From positions 1 to 11,517 of the forward strand of contig JACORX010000457.1 of assembly GCA_016179165.1 (NCBI GenBank): a stretch of DNA of 11,517 nt. The letters run 5' to 3'. This DNA is from Candidatus Rokuibacteriota bacterium (GTDB lineage Bacteria > Methylomirabilota > Methylomirabilia > Rokubacteriales > CSP1-6). The position numbers and the translations under genes are program-made. The first letter of the stretch is position 1; each line of letters starts with the position of its first letter. The notes under the pieces were generated by a model. That model was not told where the DNA came from. It made no database searches and was given only the letters and a program-made list of their open reading frames with translations. This document shows positions 5,429 through 11,397 of the stretch, piece by piece.

Positions 5429-6733
5429 ATGGAGAAATTCGAGTACTTCAGCGGGATCCCCGAGGTCGGGATCGTGCCGCGCGCGCCGCACGCGGGGCCC
5501 CTCATGCGCCATGTGTACGAGCAGGAGCACGGCCGTGGCGGCTTCGCCGGCAAGGTCAGCCACACCTACCACCTCTACCCGCCCACCAACTGGCTGCCCG
5601 AGGAGAGCCGGCTGCTCGACGGCGCGGGCTTTGCGCCGCACTGGGAATCACCGCTCCGTCCCGTCGGCGGCGTCCACCACGCCCTCGGCGTGCTCGAGCC
5701 CGAGGCGCCGCGCGACGTCTATCGCGGCATGGGGCGCCTGATCGCCAACGCGACAGCGGCGATGAACGTGACGGCGCCGGTGGCGCCCATGGACTACTTC
5801 TTCGAGCACCACTCGGCCACGCTCGTCTTCTTCGTCCACGAAGGCTCGGGTACGCTCGAGACCACGTTCGGCCCCATCGCCTACCGCAAGGGCGACTTCC
5901 TGATCATCCCCAAGGGCATCACGCACCGCTTCGAGTGCGACCAGGGCCCGCAGTACTACTGGGCGTACGAGAGCTTCGCGGGCGACCCGGAGAAGGCCGA
6001 GGCCGTGACGACGGGGCAGTTCCTCACCCACAGCCGGAGAGACTACAAGTTCCCGCGCTCGCTCGATTCGCGCAACGAGGCCGGGCGCTTCGAGATCGTC
6101 TCGAAGACCGACGGCACCTACGCGCGCCGGGTGCACCCGACGCATCCCTTCGACGCGGTCGGCTGGCGCGGGACCTATCTGCCGTACAAGTTCGCCGTCG
6201 AGGACGTGCGCCCGCTCGTCGCCGACCGGTCGCACGTGCCGCCCTCCGGCCACACGGTCTTCCTCCTGCCCGGTTGCTACATCTGCGTCTTCACCGTGCG
6301 CTCGGCCGAGAAGGAAGGGCTCTGGGTGCCCTTCTTCCATAAGAATCTCGACTACTGCGAGACCCTCGGCTACCACGCCGGCCGCTTCTTCAGCCGCGGC
6401 GGTGTCTTTTCCGAGGGCATGATCTCGGTGCACCCCGTCGGGCTGCCCCACGGACCCCATCCCAAGGCTTTGGCGGCGCTGCTCGACGACAAGCGCCCGC
6501 AGGTCTTCGAGGAGGTCGGCATCATGGCCGATTTCGCCAATCCCGCGACGATCTCCGACTTCGCGCTCGGGCTGGCGCAGCCAGACTACATGGCGAGCTG
6601 GTCGGGCTACACGATGGAGCCGCGCTTCCTCCACGACCCGGGACGACTGGCGAAGGTGCTTCGCCTAGCCGAGCGCCTGGCGGACGCCCGCGACAAGCTG
6701 AGGCCGGCAGGATCGGAGGACGAAGGGCACTGA
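5429..6733 (+). CDS. Homogentisate 1,2-dioxygenase-like cupin dioxygenase, divergent
   Basis: The 434-residue protein has the double-cupin layout and length of homogentisate dioxygenases, non-heme Fe(II) enzymes that open the homogentisate ring to maleylacetoacetate. The N-terminal cupin shows FFVHEGSGTLE and GDFLIIPKGITHRFE (134-169). The C-terminal half shows PFFHKN (His304), ETLG (Glu311) and LPHGPHP (His341), which line up with the His/Glu/His iron ligands of the human enzyme. The His-to-Glu spacing is 7 rather than 6, and the GFGNE motif near the N-terminus of true HmgA is absent, so the substrate may be a different ortho-substituted aromatic acid. The start ATG 5429 has GGGAGGA 8 nt upstream. 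The stop overlaps the next gene's ATG by one base (TGATG), so the two are translationally coupled. No fumarylacetoacetase or isomerase is present in the window. Confidence 0.83.
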   Translation: MEKFEYFSGIPEVGIVPRAPHAGPLMRHVYEQEHGRGGFAGKVSHTYHLYPPTNWLPEESRLLDGAGFAPHWESPLRPVGGVHHALGVLEPEAPRDVYRGMGRLIANATAAMNVTAPVAPMDYFFEHHSATLVFFVHEGSGTLETTFGPIAYRKGDFLIIPKGITHRFECDQGPQYYWAYESFAGDPEKAEAVTTGQFLTHSRRDYKFPRSLDSRNEAGRFEIVSKTDGTYARRVHPTHPFDAVGWRGTYLPYKFAVEDVRPLVADRSHVPPSGHTVFLLPGCYICVFTVRSAEKEGLWVPFFHKNLDYCETLGYHAGRFFSRGGVFSEGMISVHPVGLPHGPHPKALAALLDDKRPQVFEEVGIMADFANPATISDFALGLAQPDYMASWSGYTMEPRFLHDPGRLAKVLRLAERLADARDKLRPAGSEDEGH

Positions 6734-7740
6734 TGCGCTTCGGCATCTTTTCCGTCGTCGACCACTACCCGAAGGAGCTCGGCCGGACCCCGGGCGAGCT
6801 GTACGCCGAGCTCCTCGAGCAGGCCGTGGCCGCCGACGAGCTGGGCTTCGACTCGTTCTGGATCGCCGAGCACCACGTCCACGAGTACGGCGCCATCCCG
6901 CGCCCGCCGGTGTGGCTTGCGGCCGCCGCTTCGCTGACGCGGCGCATCCGCCTGGGCTCGGCCGTCGTCGTCCTGCCGTTCGACAACCCGCTCCGCACGG
7001 CCGAGGACTACGCCATGGTGGACGTGCTCTCCGGCGGCCGGCTCAACCTGGGCGTGGGCTCGGGCTATCTCAAGCACGAGTACGCGGGTTTCGGCCTCGA
7101 CATCGAGGAGAAGCGCGCGCGCTTCGACGAGGCGCTCAACATCGTGCTCGAGGCCTGGACGGGGAAGCGCTTCTCCTACGCGGGCGCGCACCACCGCGTC
7201 GAGGACGTCCAGCTGAACGTCGTGCCGAGGCAGAAGCCGAGGCCGCCGGTCTGGATCGCCACGCTGAGAGCCGACGGGACGCCGCGTATCGGCTCGAGGG
7301 GATTCCCGCCCATGCTGATCCCGTACGCGAGCGCCGAGAGCGTGGAGCAGATGGCGGCTGGGCTCGCCGGCTGGAGAAAGGCGTTCCTCGCCGCGGGCGG
7401 CAGCCCGGACGCGGCGACGGTGCCCTTCGGCTTCCACTGCCACTGCGCCGAGACGACGGCGCAGGCGCGCGCCGAGGCGCGGGAGCCCATGGACCGCTAC
7501 GTGCGGACGCGGCTGTACGCGGTGCAGCGCCCCTTCGAGACGCTGGTCGAGCAGGACGTGGTCGCCTTCGGCGATCCCGACGAGATCACGCGCGTGGCGC
7601 GCCTGTACGAGCGGGCGGGCTTCACCCACTTCCTCGCCATCCCGAACTTCGGCGGGCTGCCCCACAGTCGCGTGCTTCGCTCCATGGAGCTGTTGGCGAA
7701 ACAGGTCCTGCCGCGCTTCCATCCGACGGGCCGCGCATAG
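6733..7740 (+). CDS. LLM-class (luciferase-like) flavin-dependent oxidoreductase
   Basis: The 335-residue TIM-barrel protein has standard family length. Hallmarks are the N-terminal strand MRFGIFSVVD, FWIAEHH (43-48), RIRLGSAVVVLPF (71-83) and DVLSGGRLNLGVGSGY (97-112), the flavin-phosphate and isoalloxazine contacts of bacterial luciferase-like monooxygenases and F420-dependent relatives. Whether FMN or F420 is used, and which substrate, cannot be read. Its ATG shares a base with the TGA of the dioxygenase gene, so the pair is one operon and co-translated. A simple working idea is that this enzyme oxygenates or reduces the compound whose ring the neighbouring dioxygenase opens. It ends with TAG 41 nt before the promoter at 7781. 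Confidence 0.9.
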   Translation: MRFGIFSVVDHYPKELGRTPGELYAELLEQAVAADELGFDSFWIAEHHVHEYGAIPRPPVWLAAAASLTRRIRLGSAVVVLPFDNPLRTAEDYAMVDVLSGGRLNLGVGSGYLKHEYAGFGLDIEEKRARFDEALNIVLEAWTGKRFSYAGAHHRVEDVQLNVVPRQKPRPPVWIATLRADGTPRIGSRGFPPMLIPYASAESVEQMAAGLAGWRKAFLAAGGSPDAATVPFGFHCHCAETTAQARAEAREPMDRYVRTRLYAVQRPFETLVEQDVVAFGDPDEITRVARLYERAGFTHFLAIPNFGGLPHSRVLRSMELLAKQVLPRFHPTGRA

Positions 7741-7780
7741 TCTGGCCTGCGGCGCGCCCGGTAGGCGGCCGGTGACGTTC

Positions 7781-7809
7781 TTGACGGCTCCCGGGGGCGC
7801 CCGTATGCT
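7781..7809 (+). promoter_or_regulatory. Sigma70-type promoter upstream of the broken cupin gene
   Basis: TTGACG (7781-7786), a 17-nt spacer and TATGCT (7804-7809) make the best-formed promoter in the window. It lies 41 nt after the LLM gene stop and about 30 nt before an ATG at 7840 whose GGTGGAG tract directly touches it (no spacing). That ATG frame closes after 33 codons, and the cupin frame lacks a usable early start, so the promoter now drives only a damaged gene. Confidence 0.6.
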
Positions 7810-7843
7810 GAGGCACTTTCCTGCGTCACGTGGGTGGAGATGA

Positions 7844-8122
7844 ACGGGCTGCGAGGCCGAGTGGCTGCGCCCCGGCGAGCGGACGCCGGAGGAGCGGCGG
7901 ACCGCGAGCGGCGTCTTCCACGTGATCGAAGGCCGTGGTGAAAGCAAGATCGGCGACGAGGCTTTTACGTGGGAGCAGGGCGACTGCGTCGCCGTCCCGC
8001 CCTGGCAGTGGGTCCAGCACCAGAACCTCTCGGCGTCGGCTCCGGCCTGTCTCTTCCACTTCAACGACGAGCCGGCGCTCCGCGCACTTGGGTTGTTCTT
8101 GGAGGAAACGTCCTCCGGCTAG
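7844..8122 (+). pseudogene. C-terminal remnant of a cupin (gentisate 1,2-dioxygenase-like) protein
   Basis: An open frame of 92 codons reads EWLRPGERTPEERRTASGVF, then HVIEGRGES, GDCVAVPPWQWVQH, LFHFNDEP and ALGLFLEE before TAG at 8120. This is the second cupin barrel and end of the gentisate-dioxygenase-like family. The frame is closed upstream by TGA at 7841 and has no ATG; the first GTG (7922) would begin inside the barrel and lacks an SD. The N-terminal domains are gone although a strong promoter remains 35-60 nt upstream, so an internal out-of-frame deletion is the simplest history. The usual metal-binding HxH after PGERT is replaced by EERR, so even the remaining barrel may not bind metal, though some members of this cupin group also lack it. 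A translated mini-cupin is possible but less likely. Confidence 0.65.
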
Positions 8123-8159
8123 CTTCTGCCGGATTCTGCCCCGGCGCGCGCGCGGCACG

Positions 8160-9113
8160 TCAAGAATTCTGGGCTTCGATCTCGCGCGCCGCCGGGAGGC
8201 CCGGCAGCGACGTCGCGCAGCGCACGGCACGCGCGATCGCCGCCGCCACGGCCTCCGCCGCCGCCCTGCCCAGCGACGCGAGATCGGCCCGCGCGTCCCC
8301 GACGGACAGGCAGAAGAGGGCGTCGCCGTCCGTCCGCAGGTGAGGGGGCGAGAGCGCTCGCTCGAAACCCTGGAGGCCCAGCCGCGCCACGCGCGCGGCG
8401 TCGGCCTTGCCCAGGGCGGCCGACGTGGCGACAACGCCGATGGTGGTGTGTACCGGGCGGAATCCTGGAGGCGGAGCGCCGCTCTCGAGGGCCGCGGCGG
8501 AGTCCACCAGACGCCGGCCGTCGGCCCCGTCCCGCGCTCCCGCGATGAGGTGGCCCGTGACGGGATCGCGCACGTCACCGACCGCGTTGACGACCATGAG
8601 CGCGGCCGTGACGACGCCGTCCCGCTCCACGCGGGAGACGCCGAGGCCGCCGCGCATGGCGCGCTCGATGCCGTAGAGCTTTCCCACCGTCGCGCCCGTC
8701 CCGGCGCCCACGCTGCCTTCCTCCACCGGCCCCGGCCGGGCCGCGGCGCACGCGGCGTAGCCCATGGCGCGGTCGGGCCGGACGCGGTGGTCGCCCACGT
8801 TCAGATCGAAGATGATTGCGCCCGCGACGTGCGGCACCACGGTGCGGGAGACCGGGAAGCCCCGGCCATGCTCCTCCAGATACTCCATCGCGCCCCAGAC
8901 GGCCTCGAGGCCGAAAGCACTGCCTCCTGCCAAGACGATGCCGTCCACGGTCGGCGCCAGGTGGCGGGGGTCGAGGAACTCGATGCCGTGGACCCCCGCC
9001 GCCCAGCCGGCGATCTCGAGCGCGCCCACCGCCGGCCGCTCAGGCAGGATGGCCGTGCAGCCGGTGAGCGACCGGAGATCGGTGACGTGGCCCACGTGGA
9101 CACCCGAAATCAC
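8160..9113 (-). CDS. P1 family (S58/DmpA, NylC-like) self-processing aminopeptidase/amide hydrolase
   Basis: The 317-residue protein has the layout of P1-family N-terminal-nucleophile hydrolases, which cleave themselves into alpha and beta chains and then act on D-/beta-peptides or aminohexanoate oligomers. Landmarks are VHVGHVTDLRSLTGCT (5-20), GIVLAGGSAFGLEA (58-71), GSVGAGTGATVGK (133-145), VVNAVGDVRDP (174-184), TTIGVVATSAALGK (223-236) and RTDGDALFCLSVG (260-272). By comparison with NylC (Asn266/Thr267), Thr223 is the expected nucleophile and new N-terminus. Residue 222 is His instead of the usual Asn, which may slow self-cleavage. The start is GTG 9113; an in-frame TAA nine bases upstream leaves little choice. 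No SD precedes it, and a TAAAGT hexamer ends 6 nt before the GTG, so the message may be leaderless. It converges on the cupin remnant. Confidence 0.87.
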   Translation of the reverse strand: MISGVHVGHVTDLRSLTGCTAILPERPAVGALEIAGWAAGVHGIEFLDPRHLAPTVDGIVLAGGSAFGLEAVWGAMEYLEEHGRGFPVSRTVVPHVAGAIIFDLNVGDHRVRPDRAMGYAACAAARPGPVEEGSVGAGTGATVGKLYGIERAMRGGLGVSRVERDGVVTAALMVVNAVGDVRDPVTGHLIAGARDGADGRRLVDSAAALESGAPPPGFRPVHTTIGVVATSAALGKADAARVARLGLQGFERALSPPHLRTDGDALFCLSVGDARADLASLGRAAAEAVAAAIARAVRCATSLPGLPAAREIEAQNS

Positions 9114-9119
9114 GCCCGC

Positions 9120-9125
9120 ACTTTA
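9120..9125 (-). promoter_or_regulatory. Candidate extended -10 for a leaderless transcript of the P1 peptidase gene
   Basis: On the minus strand TGC-TAAAGT gives an extended -10 (TAAAGT matches TATAAT at four of six positions) ending exactly 6 nt before the GTG start. No SD is present between them. This spacing would put transcription start at or next to the G of GTG. No matching -35 is seen, so the call is tentative. Confidence 0.25.
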
Positions 9126-9187
9126 GCAGAGTGCTCAAGAACTCGCAGGCTGCTCAAAAAGGTCCAGGTGCGAGGCGGCGCCCCGCT

Positions 9188-9234
9188 GTTCGAGTTGAAC
9201 GACGGCGTATGCCGTCGTGAGACGAGGGCTGAGA
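9188..9234 (+). repeat. Palindromic repeat module, MITE left copy
   Basis: The module has the form GTTCGAG, a variable centre that folds into a hairpin (ACGACGGC/GCCGTCGT), then GAGACGAGGGCTGAGA. The two outer blocks recur in the right half of the element in inverted orientation and in each 43-bp tandem unit at 11398-11517, while the centre differs each time. Confidence 0.65.
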
Positions 9235-9262
9235 TGATTCCACAGACGAACCCGTACCACTG

Positions 9263-9302
9263 TCTCAGCCCTCGCCTCGGGGCTCCGCCCCTCCGCTCGA
9301 AC
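9263..9302 (-). repeat. Palindromic repeat module, MITE right copy (inverted)
   Basis: Read on the minus strand: GTTCGAG, a centre with GGGGC-GGA-GCCCC as hairpin, then GAGGCGAGGGCTGAGA. It matches the left copy and the tandem units in the outer blocks (GTTCGAG and GAGNCGAGGGCTGAGA) but not in the centre. Confidence 0.65.
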
Positions 9303-9411
9303 GGCCACGAGCGTGCGGGCGAGGGTGCCACCGAAGCAGATGGGCCTTTTTCAGCAGCCTGCTAGCAAATTCTGGCGGGGCCCAACCCCGTGGTGCTAAC
9401 CTCAAAGTGAC

Positions 9412-9759
9412 ATGCGCAGGGATGGCTCCCCGGCGGACGAGCAGGACGCCGGCCCGTTGCGGGACGAGCGGCCGCCGCGGCGGCCCTGGGCCCTCATCGC
9501 CGCCTGCCTGGTCCTCGTGGTGCTGTCGGCGGTGCTCTGGGTCAAGTGGTCCGGTGCACAGCGCGAAGCGGCCAAGCTCCAGAAGGAAATGACGCGCGTC
9601 TACAAGGAAGCCGAGGACCTGCGCCTGCAGGCGGCCCTAGCCCAGGAACGCATCGGCAAGTTCGAGCGGGATCTCCGCGAGCTGCGCCCCGAACGGCCAG
9701 CGGCGGCCAAGCCGCCGGACGACAAAGCGCGGGGCGCCAAGCCGCGCGCTCGCCCGTAG
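9412..9759 (+). CDS. Small single-pass membrane protein with coiled coil, function unknown
   Basis: This 115-residue protein has a charged, Pro-rich N-terminus (1-25), one clear hydrophobic helix WALIAACLVLVVLSAVLWV (about 26-44), a heptad-like charged helix AQREAAKLQKEMTRVYKEAE continuing through LRELRPERP (about 49-93), and a Lys/Arg/Pro/Ala-rich tail. Topology by positive charges is ambiguous. I do not recognise a family; it resembles many anchor or scaffold proteins with a membrane helix plus coiled coil. There is no strong SD before ATG 9412 (CTCAAAGTGAC). It is followed after 16 nt by the cyclic-nucleotide-binding protein and is probably co-transcribed, so it could tether or partner that protein at the membrane, which is inference. 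Confidence 0.65.
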   Translation: MRRDGSPADEQDAGPLRDERPPRRPWALIAACLVLVVLSAVLWVKWSGAQREAAKLQKEMTRVYKEAEDLRLQAALAQERIGKFERDLRELRPERPAAAKPPDDKARGAKPRARP

Positions 9760-9775
9760 CGCAGGAGGAGGCCGC

Positions 9776-10285
9776 ATGGAACTGATCGGCAGGATCCTCG
9801 ACGGCTCCATCCCGCAGGACCTCAAGGACGCGCTGCGCCGGGCAGATCCCTCCGGGTCTCGCGTGACCCACGACGAGAAGGTCCGTCACCTGGAGGAAGT
9901 CCCGCTGCTCGCGGACTGCACGCAGAAGCAGCTGCGCTCCGTCTCCGACATCTCGCGCGTGGTCGAGGTGCCCGCGGGCACGTCGCTCACGCGGGCGGGG
10001 CAGCCCGGCGACGAGTTCTTCGTCATCCTCGACGGATCGGCGGCCGTCGAGAAGCCGGGCAAGAAGCGGGCTTTCCTCAAGCCGGGCGATTTCTTCGGCG
10101 AGATGAGCCTGCTCGACGGAGGCCCGCGCTCCGTGACGGTGCGGGCCGCGACGCCGCTCCGCGTGCTGGTGATCGACAGGAAGAACTTCCAGGAGCTGCT
10201 GCGCGAGGTGCCCGAGCTGACCCAGCGGCTCCTCGTCACGCTGTCCCGCCGCATCCGTGCTCTAGAAAGCGCGGACCGCGCCTAG
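9776..10285 (+). CDS. Stand-alone cyclic nucleotide-binding domain protein
   Basis: The 169-residue protein is essentially one CAP-family cNMP-binding beta-barrel. After an N-terminal helical stretch (1-35), LEEVPLLADCTQKQLRSV (39-56) begins the domain, with VVEVPAGTSLTRAGQPGDEF (62-81) and FVILDGSAAV following. The phosphate-binding cassette is PGDFFGEMSLLDGGPRSVTV (103-122), with Gly108, Glu109 and Arg118, so binding of cAMP, cGMP or a similar ligand is plausible. No helix-turn-helix or output domain follows; the protein ends 45 residues after the cassette, so it is not a Crp/Fnr regulator and must act through a partner. ATG 9776 has an excellent SD, AGGAGGAGG (9763-9771). It lies 16 nt after the membrane protein gene and converges with hisC with only 4 nt between stops. 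Confidence 0.86.
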   Translation: MELIGRILDGSIPQDLKDALRRADPSGSRVTHDEKVRHLEEVPLLADCTQKQLRSVSDISRVVEVPAGTSLTRAGQPGDEFFVILDGSAAVEKPGKKRAFLKPGDFFGEMSLLDGGPRSVTVRAATPLRVLVIDRKNFQELLREVPELTQRLLVTLSRRIRALESADRA

Positions 10286-10294
10286 GCTTCTAGA
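10261..10294. terminator. Candidate bidirectional hairpin over two convergent stops
   Basis: TCTAGAA (10261-10267) pairs with TTCTAGA (10288-10294), and inside it GCGCG can pair with CGCGC around a 3-nt loop. The palindrome covers the stop codons of both the cNMP-binding gene (10283-10285) and hisC (10290-10292). There is no U-tract on either side, so termination efficiency is uncertain and this may be incidental. Confidence 0.35.
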
Positions 10295-11387
10295 ACTTTC
10301 CGGCGGCGCCGTCCCAGGCTTCGAGCAGGCGGTCGTTGGTCTCGCGCGTGCCGATCGAGATGCGCAGATGGCCGGGGAAGCCCACGGCCGCGCCGTCCCG
10401 CACGAGGATCCCCACCTTGAGGAGAGCGGCCCTGAGCGCGTCTGCCTGCCCGCCGACACGCGGGAGGATGAAGTTGGACTGCGAGGGGGGCGCCGGCGCG
10501 CCCCGCCGCGCCACTTCAGCGAGGAGCCTCGGGCGCTCGGTGAGGATGAGCGCCCGCGTCCGATCGAGGTGCGCGGCATCCTCGATCGCCGCCACGCCCG
10601 CGACCTGGGCGAAGCGGTTGACGTTGAAGGGGGCGCGTACGCGGCCCAGCCACCCGATGACCTCCGGTTGCGCCACCGCGTAGCCCACCCGCAGCCCCGC
10701 CAGCCCCGCGATCTTGGAGAAGCTGCGAAGCGAGATCAGCCGCGGGTACCGCGTCGCGAGTTGGACGCCGTCGGCGGTCTCCGGATCGTCGCAGAAATCG
10801 CGGTACGCCTCGTCGAGGACCACGAGCGGCGGATCATCGCCGAGCGCGGCGAGGAACCGATCGAGCGGCCCGCGCCTGACAATGGTCGACGCCGGGTTGT
10901 GAGGCGTGCAGAGGAAGACGGTCTTGGTGCGCGGGGTCACGCGCGCCAGGATGTCATCGAGGTCGGTGTCGTAACCCTTGAGCGGGCTTCGGACGGGCGT
11001 GGCGCCCGAGAGACGCGCCTCGATGTCGTAGGGCTCGAAGGCCGGGTGCGGCATCAGGATCTCGTCGCCGGGCTCGAAGGCCGCGCGCGCGATGAGCCCC
11101 AGAATCTCGTCGCCGCCGTTGCCCGCGATGATCCAGTCGGGAGGAACACCCAGCCGCCGCCCGATCGCTTCGCGGAGCGCCGTCGAGCCTCCGTCCGGGT
11201 AGAGGTGGGAGCGCGAGGCTTCACGGCGCAGCGCTTCGATGACACCCGGGGAAGGGCCCAGGGGGTTCTCGTTGGCCGAGAGCCTGAGGATGGCCTGGAG
11301 CCCAAGCTCCTTCTCGAGGGCCTCGATCGGCTTGCCTGCATCATAGGGCGTCACTGCCGAGAGCGCCTCGCGCCAGATCCGTCTCAT
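10290..11387 (-). CDS. hisC: Histidinol-phosphate aminotransferase
   Basis: The 365-residue fold-type I PLP aminotransferase has the HisC hallmarks in order: LSANENPLGPSP (36-47), YPDGGSTALREA (63-74), GNGGDEILGLI (89-99), TPHNPAST (161-168, Asn164), LDEAYRDF (191-198, Asp192, Tyr195), SFSKIAGLAGLRVGY (222-236, Lys225 as Schiff-base lysine, Arg233) and the C-terminal FPGHLRISIGTRETNDRL (337-354, Arg342). It converts imidazole-acetol phosphate and glutamate to histidinol phosphate in histidine synthesis, and such enzymes can also serve aromatic amino acids. All key residues are present. No other his gene is in view. The ATG at 11387 gives the normal N-terminus but has no SD; a 43-bp tandem repeat begins 10 nt upstream, so the promoter lies within or beyond the repeat. 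Confidence 0.93.
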   Translation of the reverse strand: MRRIWREALSAVTPYDAGKPIEALEKELGLQAILRLSANENPLGPSPGVIEALRREASRSHLYPDGGSTALREAIGRRLGVPPDWIIAGNGGDEILGLIARAAFEPGDEILMPHPAFEPYDIEARLSGATPVRSPLKGYDTDLDDILARVTPRTKTVFLCTPHNPASTIVRRGPLDRFLAALGDDPPLVVLDEAYRDFCDDPETADGVQLATRYPRLISLRSFSKIAGLAGLRVGYAVAQPEVIGWLGRVRAPFNVNRFAQVAGVAAIEDAAHLDRTRALILTERPRLLAEVARRGAPAPPSQSNFILPRVGGQADALRAALLKVGILVRDGAAVGFPGHLRISIGTRETNDRLLEAWDGAAGKF

Positions 11388-11397
11388 GAGGCAATTG

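Larger units (their letters stand above)
9145..9362. mobile_element. 218-bp MITE-like element with 20-bp terminal inverted repeats
   Basis: The ends are inverted repeats: left GCAGGCTGCTCAAAAAGGTC (9145-9164) and right, on the opposite strand, GCAGGCTGCTGAAAAAGGCC (9362-9343), agreeing at 18 of 20 positions. Inside, CGAGGGCTGAGA (9223-9234) pairs perfectly with TCTCAGCCCTCG (9263-9274) around a 28-nt loop, ACGACGGC-GTAT-GCCGTCGT (9199-9218) makes an 8-bp hairpin, and GTTCGAG (9188) pairs with CTCGAAC (9296). There is no coding sequence. A degraded extra copy of the left end (GCAGAGTGCTCAAGAA, 9126-9141) lies just outside. TAGCA occurs at 9124-9128 and 9363-9367, but it is not flush with both ends, so a target duplication is unproven. 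A MITE or a palindromic REP cluster are both possible. Confidence 0.7.

Noticed and set aside
7840..7941. 33-codon frame starting at ATG 7840 just after the strong promoter
   Set aside because: Its SD-like tract touches the ATG and the peptide is an out-of-frame reading of the cupin remnant; there is no sign it is a real gene.
6607..8064. Minus-strand open frame of 485 codons opposite the LLM gene
   Set aside because: It is an antisense reading of a gene with clear family motifs, is rich in Arg/Ala/His without domain features, and has no ribosome binding site.
9124..9367. TAGCA target-site duplication around the MITE-like element
   Set aside because: The left copy is 16 nt outside the matching terminal repeat and overlaps the degraded extra end, so the 5-bp match may be coincidence.
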